In this document: positions 6,910 to 16,010 of the stretch, one piece after another
Layout: the number at the start of each line of letters is the position of its first letter
How positions within the stretch are numbered: position 1 is the stretch's first letter
Assembly (NCBI GenBank): GCA_944392965.1
Contig: CALXYM010000019.1
Coordinates: 1-38,488, forward strand
Direction of reading: 5' to 3'
DNA length: 38,488 nucleotides
From: an uncultured Spirochaetaceae bacterium
Lineage (GTDB): Bacteria; Spirochaetota; Spirochaetia; Sphaerochaetales; Sphaerochaetaceae
Made by a program: the position numbers and the translations under genes
The notes under the pieces: model-generated
The model's input: the letters and a program-made list of their open reading frames with translations, nothing else
Databases searched by the model: none
Told to the model about the DNA's origin: nothing

Positions 6910-9255
6910 ATGAAATTAAGTGAATTGAAAATCGGAGAGAGCGCAAAAATCCTCTCAGTGGGAGGAGAGCGCATGAGAAGAAGGCATTTCCTGGATATGG
7001 GACTCACGCCGAACACGGTCGTGACTCTCATAAAAACGGCTCCACTGGGAGATCCCATAGAACTGCATATAAGGGGATATGAGCTCACGCTGAGAAAGGA
7101 GGATGCAGCCCTCATAGAAGCAGAAAGATCACCTGCTCCTCAGAAGAAAGAGGGGAAAAAAGATACGAGGAGGGAGAGAATTGATCATCCCCATATTGGA
7201 GAAAGAGGAGAGCATAAATCGAATGAGAAACCTCTTATTCCAGACACGAAGGAGATCACGTTCGCCCTCGCAGGTAACCAGAACAGCGGTAAGACGACCC
7301 TCTTTAACAAGCTGACAGGGTCAAACCAGCATGTCGGCAACTTCCCTGGTGTCACCGTAGATAAGAAGGAAGGAGAAATAAAGGGAGAGAATGCAAGTGT
7401 GGTGGATCTTCCGGGAATATACTCCCTATCCCCTTTCTCAAGTGAGGAGATTGTAACTAGGGACTTCCTGCTGAAGGAAAAACCAGACGGGATAATAAAC
7501 ATAGTGGATGCGACAAACATCGAAAGGAATCTCTACCTTACGATGCAGCTGATAGAACTCGATACTCCCATCGTAATCGCTCTTAACATGATGGATGAGG
7601 TGAGGGAGAACGGGGGAAGCATAGACGTGAACCGGCTGGAGGAACTTCTCGGAGTTCCCGTCGTTCCCATCTCCGCTGCGAAGGGAGAGGGAATCGATGA
7701 GCTTATAAGCCACGCCGTTCATGTCGCACGTTTCAAAGAATCTCCTCGCCATGTGGATTTCTGTAAAAGCGTGGGCACAGATGAGGAGACGGCGATGCAC
7801 CGTACGGTACATGCCATAATGCACCTAATCGAGGATCACGCCAAGAACGCTGCGATACCAATAAGATTCGCTGCGACAAAACTCGTTGAGAACGATGAAC
7901 TCATAAGGACACAGCTTAATCTCGACAAGAACGAGGAGGAGATGCTTGAACATATCCTCGTACAGCTTGAGAAGGAGGCGAATACCGACAGGGAGGCGGC
8001 TCTTGCGGATTCTCGGTTCTCTTTCATTGAAGAACTCTGCGAAGAAGTTGTCATCAGAAGCGGGAAAAGCAAGGCAAGGGAGAGAAGCATAAAAGCAGAC
8101 AGGATCCTCACTGGAAAATATACAGCGATTCCTGCATTCATCATCATAATGGCATTGATCTTCTACCTGACATTCGGGCCTCTTGGGACGGCTCTTTCAG
8201 ACCTCCTATCATTGTTGATAGATAAGATCACAGCTACAGTTGATGGTGCGCTGACCTCATTCGGACTCAATCCGGTCGTGCATTCCCTCATAATAGATGG
8301 TATCTTCGTAGGAGTCGGCAGCGTCCTGTCATTCCTTCCCATCATAGTCGTACTGTTCTTCTTCCTTTCCATTCTTGAGGACACGGGATACATGGCACGT
8401 ATCTCATTCGTAATGGATAAGATACTGAGGAAGATAGGACTCTCAGGAAGAAGTTTCGTCCCCATGCTGATAGGTTTCGGCTGTTCTGTCCCCGCGATAA
8501 TGGCGACAAGGACGCTCTCATCGGAGAGAGACAGGAAGATGACGATACTTCTCACTCCTTTCGCATCCTGTTCTGCAAAACTTCCGATATACGCGCTCTT
8601 CACCGCCGCTTTCTTCGCAGGGCACAGGGCGCTCGTGATGATAGGACTCTATGCAATTGGAATACTGGTAGGAGTGGTTTTTGCGCTCATACTGAATAAG
8701 ACGGGATTCAAGGGCAGCCCTGTTCCATTCGTTCTGGAACTTCCAAACTACCGCTTCCCTACGCTGAGGAATGTGGGAATGCTGATATGGGAAAAGACGA
8801 AGGACTTCATCACAAGGGCGTTCACGATCATATTCTTTGCTTCGATAATAATATGGTTCCTCCAGAGTTTTGATATCCGGCTGAACCTCGTAAGTGACAG
8901 CCAAGAGAGCATCCTTGCTGCGTTAGGTTCCATAATCAGCCCGATATTCCGTCCTCTCGGACTCGGAGACTGGAGGGTATCCACGGCACTTGTAACGGGA
9001 TTCACAGCTAAGGAGAACGTCGTCAGCACACTGCTTGTCCTAATGGGATCGAGTGATGCGATACGAACACTCTTTTCTCCTCTCACCGCATTCACTTTCC
9101 TCATCTTCACACTCCTATATACCCCCTGCGTCGCCGCGATTGCCACTGTCAGAAGGGAGCTAGGAAGGAGATGGAGCATAGCGGTCGTCGTAATACAATG
9201 TGTGATCGCCTACATCGTAGCCCTTCTCGTTCACACTATCGGAATCCTTTTCTGA
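6910..9255 (+). CDS. feoB: FeoA-FeoB fusion, ferrous iron transporter
   Basis: Residues 1-75 form a FeoA (SH3-like) domain, beginning MKLSELKIGE and including the RRRHFLDMGLTPN segment. A charged linker of about 40 residues follows. The FeoB G domain then has G1 GNQNSGKTTLFNKL, G2/G3 elements FPGVTVDKKEG and VDLPGIYSL, and G4 NMMD. The membrane part follows with the family's gate motifs (for example GFGCSVPAIMATRTL and SCSAKLPIYALF) and about ten hydrophobic helices, to the end near residue 781. It imports Fe2+ across the inner membrane. FeoA is normally a separate small protein, and fusions are known in some bacteria. The frame is open upstream to a TTG, but ATG 6910 matches the FeoA start. 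No separate FeoC was seen. Confidence 0.95.
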   Translation: MKLSELKIGESAKILSVGGERMRRRHFLDMGLTPNTVVTLIKTAPLGDPIELHIRGYELTLRKEDAALIEAERSPAPQKKEGKKDTRRERIDHPHIGERGEHKSNEKPLIPDTKEITFALAGNQNSGKTTLFNKLTGSNQHVGNFPGVTVDKKEGEIKGENASVVDLPGIYSLSPFSSEEIVTRDFLLKEKPDGIINIVDATNIERNLYLTMQLIELDTPIVIALNMMDEVRENGGSIDVNRLEELLGVPVVPISAAKGEGIDELISHAVHVARFKESPRHVDFCKSVGTDEETAMHRTVHAIMHLIEDHAKNAAIPIRFAATKLVENDELIRTQLNLDKNEEEMLEHILVQLEKEANTDREAALADSRFSFIEELCEEVVIRSGKSKARERSIKADRILTGKYTAIPAFIIIMALIFYLTFGPLGTALSDLLSLLIDKITATVDGALTSFGLNPVVHSLIIDGIFVGVGSVLSFLPIIVVLFFFLSILEDTGYMARISFVMDKILRKIGLSGRSFVPMLIGFGCSVPAIMATRTLSSERDRKMTILLTPFASCSAKLPIYALFTAAFFAGHRALVMIGLYAIGILVGVVFALILNKTGFKGSPVPFVLELPNYRFPTLRNVGMLIWEKTKDFITRAFTIIFFASIIIWFLQSFDIRLNLVSDSQESILAALGSIISPIFRPLGLGDWRVSTALVTGFTAKENVVSTLLVLMGSSDAIRTLFSPLTAFTFLIFTLLYTPCVAAIATVRRELGRRWSIAVVVIQCVIAYIVALLVHTIGILF

Positions 9256-9285
9256 TGTGTTATATTAAAGGAAAGGAAAACTAGA

Positions 9286-10038
9286 GTGAAAGAATTTGAG
9301 AAAATGGCAGTTCTCATCGATGCGGATAACACTCAGCTTCAGAAACTTGAAGACATTCTCACTGAGGTATCCGCATACGGTAGGATCATAGTAAAAAAAG
9401 CATATGGAAACTTTAAGAAGCCTGCACTCGCGAAGTGGGAGAACGTTATAAAGGATCTCGCAATAAAAGCCGAACAGCAGTTCGATTATGTCGCGGGAAA
9501 GAACACGACGGATATCGCGATGGTGATAGATGCCATGGATCTGTTACATATCGGACTGTATGACGCATTCGTACTCGTATCCTCCGACAGTGATTTCACC
9601 CCGCTTGCCGTAAGGCTTAAGGAGTCTGGAATATTTGTTATCGGTGTTGGAGAGAAGAAAACACCAAGCGCTTTCTGCAATGCATGTGACCAGTTCATCT
9701 ACCTTGAGTACCTCGGAGAAGAGGGAAAAGCGGAGAAGAAAAAGAAGAAGAGCCCGCAGAAGAAGGAGAAAGAGGTCCGTCATGAAGATGATCCGCAGAT
9801 GGAGGAACTTCACAGCCTCTTACACATCGCATATGAGAAATACCAGGATGATGATGATTTCGTAAACGTCTCAAGTGCCGGAAACTACATCAAGAGGATA
9901 CGCCCCGAGTTCAACCCCTACCAATACGGGTACTCGAAACTCTCTGACATCCTGAAAGATTATCCAGAACGCTACGAGGTAAAGAAGGAGGGCAAAGGCT
10001 CCTCCGTACTCAGCTACAAATGCCTTGACAGGAGCTAA
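9286..10038 (+). CDS. NYN-domain (LabA/DUF88-like) putative RNase with C-terminal LOTUS-like domain
   Basis: Residues 5-145 match a NYN/PIN-like nuclease fold: AVLIDADN with its conserved Asp pair, KNTTDIAMVIDAMDLL, and VSSDSDFTPLA with another acidic cluster. A lysine-rich linker (about residues 148-165) follows, then a C-terminal ~75 residues (NVSSAGNYIKRIRPEFNP, YGYSKLSDIL) resembling OST-HTH/LOTUS RNA-binding domains. This architecture is known in bacterial LabA-like proteins and suggests RNA cleavage or binding; the target is unknown. A GTG start at 9286 is favoured by AAAGGAAAGG upstream; ATG 9304 is the alternative. The gene lies 30 bases after feoAB and may be co-transcribed. It shares a CTAA stop overlap with the next, convergent gene. 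Confidence 0.85.
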   Translation: MKEFEKMAVLIDADNTQLQKLEDILTEVSAYGRIIVKKAYGNFKKPALAKWENVIKDLAIKAEQQFDYVAGKNTTDIAMVIDAMDLLHIGLYDAFVLVSSDSDFTPLAVRLKESGIFVIGVGEKKTPSAFCNACDQFIYLEYLGEEGKAEKKKKKSPQKKEKEVRHEDDPQMEELHSLLHIAYEKYQDDDDFVNVSSAGNYIKRIRPEFNPYQYGYSKLSDILKDYPERYEVKKEGKGSSVLSYKCLDRS

Positions 10039-10961
10039 GAGGTTATCCTCCTGAGCTCCTTGTTCATGATTTCTTCATCAGCCCATTTGATGGAAAGCAC
10101 CATCGGAGTTTTTATAGAAATATTCTCCATCGCAGAATCGAAAGATATGAAGAACCTCTCAGGAAAATTGAAGTCATGGCGGTAAACTAGCTCAGGATAT
10201 TTTTTCCAGAGGGTTGAGAGCATGCTGCTCCTTGCAAGGGCATAGAGGCACTCCTTTCTTTTCAGAGAGGAATCCATCTCATCATCCATCGCCCTGAAAA
10301 GCTCGGGCCTGTAATAGTATTCCAATGCACTGTATCTTGAGGAGGGATCATAATACGTGAAATCATAACGCTTGCCTTCTGAGAGGGAGAATACTGTATC
10401 TATGCAGTCTTTCAGGCTTTCGAGTGTGAAATATGAGGGAATAAGGAGACTCAGATCCTTTCCATTCCCATCGCTCTTTATTTTCAGAAGAAGCGCTCTC
10501 TCCTTAAGGGGTAAAGAACACTCTGAGGAATAACGTATGATGGGACTCTCACCTCTCGTTTTTTTGGAATTCATCAGATAAGAGATATAAGAAAGATATC
10601 TGTCGTCATCTGTTAAAAGATCAGAAAAGGAGAGGAGGCGTTCTTTTATCTTCTCAAATGCCGATTTACTTTCCCCTTTATAGACAGAGATCGAAGATGG
10701 AATCGCAAACGGGATGTTCAGTGCCTCCGCATTCACCCCCAGAACCTCCTTGAAAAGATCCGCAAGGTGCTTAAAATCCCTCTCTGTGGGTCTGTAGCAG
10801 AAAAAGGTAAGTCCTGTTTTCTCATTCAAGAACACGATGACCTTACGCCTGTTAACGCTTATCACGTCAGCCTTCCATTCATCAATCGTCTTCTCCGATC
10901 CTGCTCTTGCAGCCTTTACTCCCGCCTTATCCTCTATATCTTTTGAAATGAAAAGATTCAT
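10035..10961 (-). CDS. DUF6933-like protein of unknown function
   Basis: The first ~95 residues (MNLFISKDIEDKAGVK, then EWKADVISVNRRKVIVFLNEKTGL) resemble the DUF6933 domain, a small domain of unknown function. The remaining ~210 residues contain LPLKERALLLKIK and repeated aromatic/acidic stretches that faintly recall the plasmid pRiA4b ORF-3/TnpR-like fold, but I would not assign that. No signal peptide or membrane segment is seen. ATG 10961 is chosen over ATG 10970 because AAAGGA stands at a suitable distance. The gene lies directly downstream of the ABC exporter genes on the same strand (12-base gap) and could be in their operon. Confidence 0.75.
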   Translation of the reverse strand: MNLFISKDIEDKAGVKAARAGSEKTIDEWKADVISVNRRKVIVFLNEKTGLTFFCYRPTERDFKHLADLFKEVLGVNAEALNIPFAIPSSISVYKGESKSAFEKIKERLLSFSDLLTDDDRYLSYISYLMNSKKTRGESPIIRYSSECSLPLKERALLLKIKSDGNGKDLSLLIPSYFTLESLKDCIDTVFSLSEGKRYDFTYYDPSSRYSALEYYYRPELFRAMDDEMDSSLKRKECLYALARSSMLSTLWKKYPELVYRHDFNFPERFFISFDSAMENISIKTPMVLSIKWADEEIMNKELRRITS

Positions 10962-10973
10962 AAAAACCATCCT

Positions 10974-12695
10974 TTATATAAACTGACTTCTATATAGCTC
11001 ATAATAGAATCCCTTCTTCTCCAGAAGTTCCTCATGTCGGCCCATCTCTACGACAGATCCATCCTTGAGAACTATGATGGTATCGGCATTCTCAATAGTT
11101 GAGAGCCTGTGTGCCACAGAAAATGTCGTTCTGCCTTCCATCAGGCGGGCAAATGAGTTCTGTATTAAAAGTTCGGTTCTTGTATCAATACTGCTCGTCG
11201 CCTCATCCAGGATGAGAACGGGAGGAAGGGATAGCATGATCCGGGCAATGGAGAGAAGCTGCCTCTCTCCCTGGCTGAGAGATGATGATTCATCTGAGAG
11301 CATGGTATCATAACCATTTGGAAGGCGTTCAATGAAAGCATCCGCATGACTGAGCCGGGCGGCTTTTCTGACATCCTCATCCGAAAATGAACGTCCCATG
11401 AGGATATTGTCTTTTACACTCGCATTACGGATATACGTATCCTGCAGGACCATGCCAAAAAGTTTTCTGACACTCTGGCGGTCTATCGTCGTGATATCCC
11501 TTCCGTCAAGAAGGATTCTTCCCTTATCAGCATCATAGAACCGCATCAAAAGATTTATAATGGTGGTCTTACCAGCACCCGTAGGACCGACTATGGCGAC
11601 ATGTTCCCCGCTTTTCGCATTGAATGAGAAGTTTTCAATCAGTTTCTGACTCTTGTCATATGAGAATGAAACATCATCGAACGAGACGTCTCCTTCTGAT
11701 GAGGATATCTCACCCTCCCCTATTCTCGACTCCTCCTTCTCATCGAGAAGTGCAAATACGCGGAAAGCGGAGACGATCGCACTCTGGAACTCCGCGATGA
11801 CCCCCGTGATCTCATTGAAAGGCTTCGTGTACTGGTTCGCATAACTCAATGCTGATGTCATGAGACCTACGCTTATCCTCCCGTTTATCGCAAGGAGAGC
11901 TCCTGTAAGAGCTGTCAAGGCATAGACTATCGAATTTACGAACCTTGTCGCGGGATTCGTGATGGAAGAAAAGAATGTCGCTTTGAAGGATGATGCAGCA
12001 TAATCCTCGTTGATCTTATCGAATACAGCCTCTGCATTCCGCTTTCCATTATAGATCTTCACCTCATCATCCATCCTCACCATCTCATCTATGCACTCAG
12101 TCTGGCGGCTTCGGTCTTCTGCCATGACACGATACATCCTCTGTGTGCGGTTAGAGATGAAAGATGCGACGAAAAGACTTAACGGCGTCACAAGCAGGAC
12201 TACGAGGGCGAGTATGTAATTAAGGCCGAAAAGCATTATGAGCGTTCCAAGGATCGTCATTATACCCGTGAAAAGCTGAGAGAATCCCAGTATGAGCCCG
12301 TCAGAGAGATTGTCGACATCGTTTATTATCCTCGAAAGGGTATCACCGGAGGGATGAGAATCAAGATAAGAGAGCGGAAGTCGGGAAAGCTTTGAGAACG
12401 AGAGGTCCCTCATCCTCCTGCTCACCCGGTAGGAGATCCTGTTATTGAGCCGTGCCATCAGATAGGATGAGATGAAGGAGAGAATAGCAAGGAAGGCAAT
12501 CAGACTCAGAATTCTGAAAAGACCTGTGAAATCCACATTTCCTTTTGCAACAATGAAGTCTACCGCCCTACCCGTCAGCAAGGGGATCAAGAGCCCTGAG
12601 ATCGTATAGATGAGCGCAAATAAGAGACTCAGGAAGAACGAGAACTTATACTCAAGAATGAGGGAGACGATTCTTCTCAACGTACCTTTATTCAT
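10974..12695 (-). CDS. ABC exporter subunit, canonical ATPase site (heterodimer partner B)
   Basis: The 573-residue half-transporter has an N-terminal six-helix exporter domain (about residues 15-310) and a C-terminal ATPase. The latter has Walker A GPTGAGKTT, signature LSQGERQLLS, Walker B VLILDEATSSID with the catalytic Glu, and switch His in VAHRLST. It pairs with the gene just upstream, which has a degenerate site, as in TM287/288- or BmrCD-type multidrug or lipid exporters. ATG 12695 follows AAGGAGGAGAGAA, and the start overlaps the upstream gene's stop by 8 bases, indicating translational coupling. The longer open frame to 12797 lies inside the upstream gene and is not used. The substrate is unknown. 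Confidence 0.93.
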   Translation of the reverse strand: MNKGTLRRIVSLILEYKFSFFLSLLFALIYTISGLLIPLLTGRAVDFIVAKGNVDFTGLFRILSLIAFLAILSFISSYLMARLNNRISYRVSRRMRDLSFSKLSRLPLSYLDSHPSGDTLSRIINDVDNLSDGLILGFSQLFTGIMTILGTLIMLFGLNYILALVVLLVTPLSLFVASFISNRTQRMYRVMAEDRSRQTECIDEMVRMDDEVKIYNGKRNAEAVFDKINEDYAASSFKATFFSSITNPATRFVNSIVYALTALTGALLAINGRISVGLMTSALSYANQYTKPFNEITGVIAEFQSAIVSAFRVFALLDEKEESRIGEGEISSSEGDVSFDDVSFSYDKSQKLIENFSFNAKSGEHVAIVGPTGAGKTTIINLLMRFYDADKGRILLDGRDITTIDRQSVRKLFGMVLQDTYIRNASVKDNILMGRSFSDEDVRKAARLSHADAFIERLPNGYDTMLSDESSSLSQGERQLLSIARIMLSLPPVLILDEATSSIDTRTELLIQNSFARLMEGRTTFSVAHRLSTIENADTIIVLKDGSVVEMGRHEELLEKKGFYYELYRSQFI

Positions 12696-14406
12696 TTCTC
12701 TCCTCCTTCTCAAACTGCGTATAGTAGATCTCTGAATAGAGGGGGGATGATGCGAGCAGCTGCTCATGGTTTCCGACAGCGGCGATGTGACCGTCATCCA
12801 GAACGATTATCTTATCCGCATGAAGCATCGAAGAAGCCCTCTGCGAGATTATCACAAGAGTCGAATCAAGAGATCCAAGCTCTCTCCTCATCTCACTCTC
12901 CGTCTTATAATCCAGAGCACTTGAGGAATCATCCAATACGATTATCCTGGCCCCTTTTAGCACTGCACGAGCCACGGAGAGCCTCTGTCTCTGGCCTCCG
13001 GAAAAATTCTTTCCAAGTGCTTCTACAGGAGCATCCAGCCCCTTTTTATCAACAAATTCCTTTGCCCGGGCTACTTTCAGAGCATTATCTATATCCTCTG
13101 AATCCGCATCTTCCTTAACAAAGAGGAGATTGCTCCTTATACTGCCCTTGAAAAGCCTCGCCTTCTGCAGCGCCATGGATACAGTTTCTGAAAGTGCCTT
13201 CTCACTATACGTTCTGATGTCCTTTCCAAAGAGTCTTATCTCTCCACTTTTAACATCATAAAGTCTGGTAAGAAGTGCAGCAAGGGTACTCTTCCCACTT
13301 CCTGTTCCACCTATGATACCAAGGGTCTGACCTTTTTTGAGGCTGAAAGAGACGTTGCTGAGAGCATTCTTAGCCCCCTCTGAATAGGAAAAGGAGACAT
13401 TGTCGAAGACTATGGCATCATCTGCCTGGGCAACATCTTCCTGATTGCCGAAGGTGATTGAACTCTCGAGATGGAATACGGCGCTTATCCTATTACCGCT
13501 GTTTATGGCTTTCGTGATGGTTATTATGAGGTTTGCAAGTTTCACGAGCTCTACGAGGATCTGATTCATGTAATTGACGAGAGCCACGAGCTCCCCTTGG
13601 GAAAGGGAACCGATATTCACATTGATAGCCCCGAAATAAAGTAAAGCGATGATGGAAAGGTTTATTATCATGCTAGTCACGGGATTTGTGAGAACTGATA
13701 TCTTGGATGCCGCAATCTGCATGAGATAAAGAGATTCATTTTCCTTCTTAAAAGCATCCTCCTCTGCCTCTTCAAGTGCGAATGCCCTCATGACCCTTAC
13801 CCCGACAAGGTTTTCTCTGGTACGGGAAAGGATCCTGTCCAGCCTTGCCTGCACCACTTTGAACCGGGGAAGGCTTATACACATGAATATGACGATTGCA
13901 AGCGTCAGGAGAGGAATCGTGACAGCAAAAATCAAAGCAGCCCGAACGTTCACGGTAAAAGCCATTATCGCAGCACCGAAAACGACGAACGGACTTCTCA
14001 GGAGCAGGCGGAGCGTCATGTTAACCCCTGTCTGCAAAAGATTCATGTCACTTGTCATCCTCGTAATCAGCGTCGCTTCTCCGACCCTATCAAGATCGAC
14101 CTTGCTCAGGCTTTCAATCTTCCTGAATAAGGCAGCCTTCACGTCCCTGGAATAAAAAGAGGCCGCTTTAGCGGAGAAATACTGTGCGGTAATAGATACG
14201 CTGAGCCCAAGAAGTGCCAGAAGAACAAGCAAGAGGCACATACGCAATATGTAGGGAACATCGTTGTTAGAAATCCCGTAATCTATTATCGAAGCTACGA
14301 CAAGAGGGACGAAAAGCTCCAAAAGCGCTTCCGAGAGTTTGAAAAGAGGTGCGAGTACACACTCTTTCCCATAAGGTTTCATATAGGATAACAGGCTTTT
14401 CTGCAT
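12688..14406 (-). CDS. ABC exporter subunit with degenerate ATPase site (heterodimer partner A)
   Basis: This 572-residue half-transporter has a six-helix membrane domain followed by an ATPase. Walker A is GGTGSGKST and the signature is FSGGQRQRLS. Walker B reads IIVLDDSSSALD, with Asp in place of the catalytic Glu, and the switch His is replaced by Gln (IISQRAS). These changes define the non-hydrolytic site of heterodimeric exporters; its partner supplies the active site. The first gene of the operon is therefore the degenerate subunit. No ribosome binding site precedes ATG 14406; a -10 box ends 8 bases upstream. ATG 14382 (MKPYGKE) is an alternative start. Confidence 0.92.
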   Translation of the reverse strand: MQKSLLSYMKPYGKECVLAPLFKLSEALLELFVPLVVASIIDYGISNNDVPYILRMCLLLVLLALLGLSVSITAQYFSAKAASFYSRDVKAALFRKIESLSKVDLDRVGEATLITRMTSDMNLLQTGVNMTLRLLLRSPFVVFGAAIMAFTVNVRAALIFAVTIPLLTLAIVIFMCISLPRFKVVQARLDRILSRTRENLVGVRVMRAFALEEAEEDAFKKENESLYLMQIAASKISVLTNPVTSMIINLSIIALLYFGAINVNIGSLSQGELVALVNYMNQILVELVKLANLIITITKAINSGNRISAVFHLESSITFGNQEDVAQADDAIVFDNVSFSYSEGAKNALSNVSFSLKKGQTLGIIGGTGSGKSTLAALLTRLYDVKSGEIRLFGKDIRTYSEKALSETVSMALQKARLFKGSIRSNLLFVKEDADSEDIDNALKVARAKEFVDKKGLDAPVEALGKNFSGGQRQRLSVARAVLKGARIIVLDDSSSALDYKTESEMRRELGSLDSTLVIISQRASSMLHADKIIVLDDGHIAAVGNHEQLLASSPLYSEIYYTQFEKEERNE

Positions 14407-14414
14407 AAAAACAT

Positions 14415-14442
14415 GATATAAAAATTACACTATTTTCCTCAA
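14415..14442 (-). promoter_or_regulatory. Promoter of the ABC exporter operon
   Basis: Read on the minus strand: TTGAGG, a 16-bp spacer, TATATC. The -10 ends 8 bases before the ATG, so the mRNA leader would be about two bases long. The -35 match is modest. Confidence 0.4.
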
Positions 14443-14496
14443 GGGAGAGGATACGACTAGAAATTCTTTCATTTTTAATGTATTCCTTTCCTTGTT

Positions 14497-14568
14497 GATC
14501 CCATAGCATAATGGATAGTGCACATCTCTCCGGAAGATGGGATGGCGGTTCGATTCCGCCTGGGGTCG
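14497..14568 (+). tRNA. tRNA-Arg (anticodon CCG)
   Basis: A full cloverleaf can be folded. The acceptor stem is GATCCCA/TGGGGTC with one G-T pair, the D stem GCAT/GTGC, the anticodon stem CATCT/AGATG with loop CTCCGGA (anticodon CCG, reading CGG), a four-base variable region, and a T stem GGCGG/CCGCC with loop TTCGATT. The discriminator is G and the CCA end is not encoded. It lies between the ABC exporter operon and the nitroreductase gene, with no integrase or repeat next to it. Confidence 0.95.
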
Positions 14569-14572
14569 ATAA

Positions 14573-15076
14573 CTATTCTATGAAGCTCACCGTCTCACTC
14601 AGAGGTTTCAAATCACGTTCCTTTACACTACCCTCCGCATACCCGAGAGCAAGACATCCGTATACCCTGTAACCAGATGGAACGGAGAAAGCTGTCATCG
14701 AAGAAGCCTTTTCGTCCCTTTTGTTTATCGCATTGATCCATACAGACCCAAGCCCTAGTGCATGTGCAGCCTGCATCATGTTCGTCAGGGCACAGGAGGT
14801 GTCCTCCTCTGCATAGGGATTGTCCTTTTTGGAGCTTACCATGATGAATACCGGTGCCTCATAGCAGATGGAGGAATCAGAGTCCAGGACAAACCTTCCT
14901 ATCTCCCGGATCTTTTCCCTGCTGAGGACTACCGTAAAATGCCAGAGCTGAGTGTTCATTCCACTCGGAGCACGACGTCCTGCCTCAACAACCTTCATCA
15001 CCAGTTCCTTCGAAGGTACATCCTTACTGAAACTGCGTATCGACCTTCGTGATATTATGCTCTGATATGCATCCAT
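14573..15076 (-). CDS. Nitroreductase-family protein (FMN oxidoreductase)
   Basis: The 167-residue protein begins with the family's SRRSIRSF (FMN phosphate-binding Arg/Ser), followed by RRAPSGMNTQLWHF. It later has the conserved QAAHALGLGSVWI segment that lines the flavin site. Members use NAD(P)H to reduce nitro compounds, quinones or other electrophiles, usually as homodimers in the cytoplasm; the physiological substrate is unknown. It is at the short end for the family. AGGAGG precedes the ATG, and the YitT gene ends 10 bases upstream on the same strand, so the two probably form an operon. Its stop lies just beyond the 3' end of the tRNA-Arg. Confidence 0.9.
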   Translation of the reverse strand: MDAYQSIISRRSIRSFSKDVPSKELVMKVVEAGRRAPSGMNTQLWHFTVVLSREKIREIGRFVLDSDSSICYEAPVFIMVSSKKDNPYAEEDTSCALTNMMQAAHALGLGSVWINAINKRDEKASSMTAFSVPSGYRVYGCLALGYAEGSVKERDLKPLSETVSFIE

Positions 15077-15085
15077 GACGACCTC

Positions 15086-16000
15086 CTAATTCTCCTTATC
15101 TGCGACCTTTTTAAGGGATTCGAATCCGTTTCCAAGCACCTCATATGCCGGAGTTACGAGAACGAACGCCTTAGGGTCCTCCTCATTTATTATCCTTGTG
15201 ATCCTCTGCAATTGCTGATTGGGAACGATTACGAAGAGGACCTCCTTGTTCTTAGCAGTATATATTCCTGTTCCATGCAGGATCGTACCACTTCTATGAA
15301 GCTCTTTTATTACACGATGTGCGATATCAGAAGTATGGTACTCTGAGATCACGTAAAGAGCCTTAGCCAGATTCGTTCCAAATCCGAGAAGTACGAAATT
15401 GACCGCCTGGGAGGAGATATACATGGCGATTATTGAGAAAAGCATACCCTCCAGACCCATCACGAAACCGCCACAGGCGACAATGATGCCATTGAAAAGA
15501 AACTGTACGGACCCAAATGAAAGAGGGGTGAAATGGCATATGACCTGTGCCACGATATCCGTGCCTCCCGTGTTGCAGCCGCTTTTGAGGACAAGGCCTA
15601 TTCCGATTCCCATACAGACTCCACCGAAGATCGCGCTCATTAGGACGTTCATCCTGTCCGTATAATCAAGAATGCCGTCGTAATTGGTGATACTACCTAT
15701 AAGGGATACGAAGATTGAGAGCAAAGTAGAACCAATGAGTGCTTTTATCCCATACCTTATACCGAAGAAATGTACCCCGATTACAAAAAGTATGATGTTG
15801 ACGACCATCATGACAAGACCCTGGTCGATATGGAAAACAAAGTAGAAGATCGTTCCAATACCGGTGGCACCCCCACCAGTGATATGCCCGGGCGTATAGA
15901 ACACGGCAGCCCCGATCGCAGCTACGAAGGCCCCGACGATGAGATAGACGTACTCGCTTGGACGAGCAAACAGTTTCAGTTTCTTATTATTCTCTTCCAT
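15086..16000 (-). CDS. YitT-family membrane protein (DUF161/DUF2179)
   Basis: The 304-residue protein has about five to six hydrophobic segments in residues 15-215 with the family's glycine motifs (FYTPGHITGGGATGIG and KSGCNTGGTDIVAQ). A soluble C-terminal DUF2179 domain of about 80 residues follows (STIL-like HGTGIYTAKNKEVLFVIV). Its function is unknown; it sits in the inner membrane and may be a transporter. ATG 16000 starts MEENNKKL. The open frame extends to 16096, but that extension does not resemble the family. No ribosome binding site is visible, and a promoter-like pair lies 10 bases upstream. It is followed by the nitroreductase gene. Confidence 0.88.
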   Translation of the reverse strand: MEENNKKLKLFARPSEYVYLIVGAFVAAIGAAVFYTPGHITGGGATGIGTIFYFVFHIDQGLVMMVVNIILFVIGVHFFGIRYGIKALIGSTLLSIFVSLIGSITNYDGILDYTDRMNVLMSAIFGGVCMGIGIGLVLKSGCNTGGTDIVAQVICHFTPLSFGSVQFLFNGIIVACGGFVMGLEGMLFSIIAMYISSQAVNFVLLGFGTNLAKALYVISEYHTSDIAHRVIKELHRSGTILHGTGIYTAKNKEVLFVIVPNQQLQRITRIINEEDPKAFVLVTPAYEVLGNGFESLKKVADKEN

Positions 16001-16010
16001 GCCGTCTATG

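Noticed and set aside
10500-10961. Assignment of the DUF6933-like protein as a transposon resolvase-like (TnpR/pRiA4b ORF-3) protein
   Set aside because: The resemblance is limited to a few residues and no transposon ends or partner genes are present.
14497-14568. tRNA-Arg as an integration site for the recombinase at 21315-22517
   Set aside because: The recombinase is about 7 kb away with ordinary chromosomal genes between, and I saw no repeated tRNA 3' end near it.
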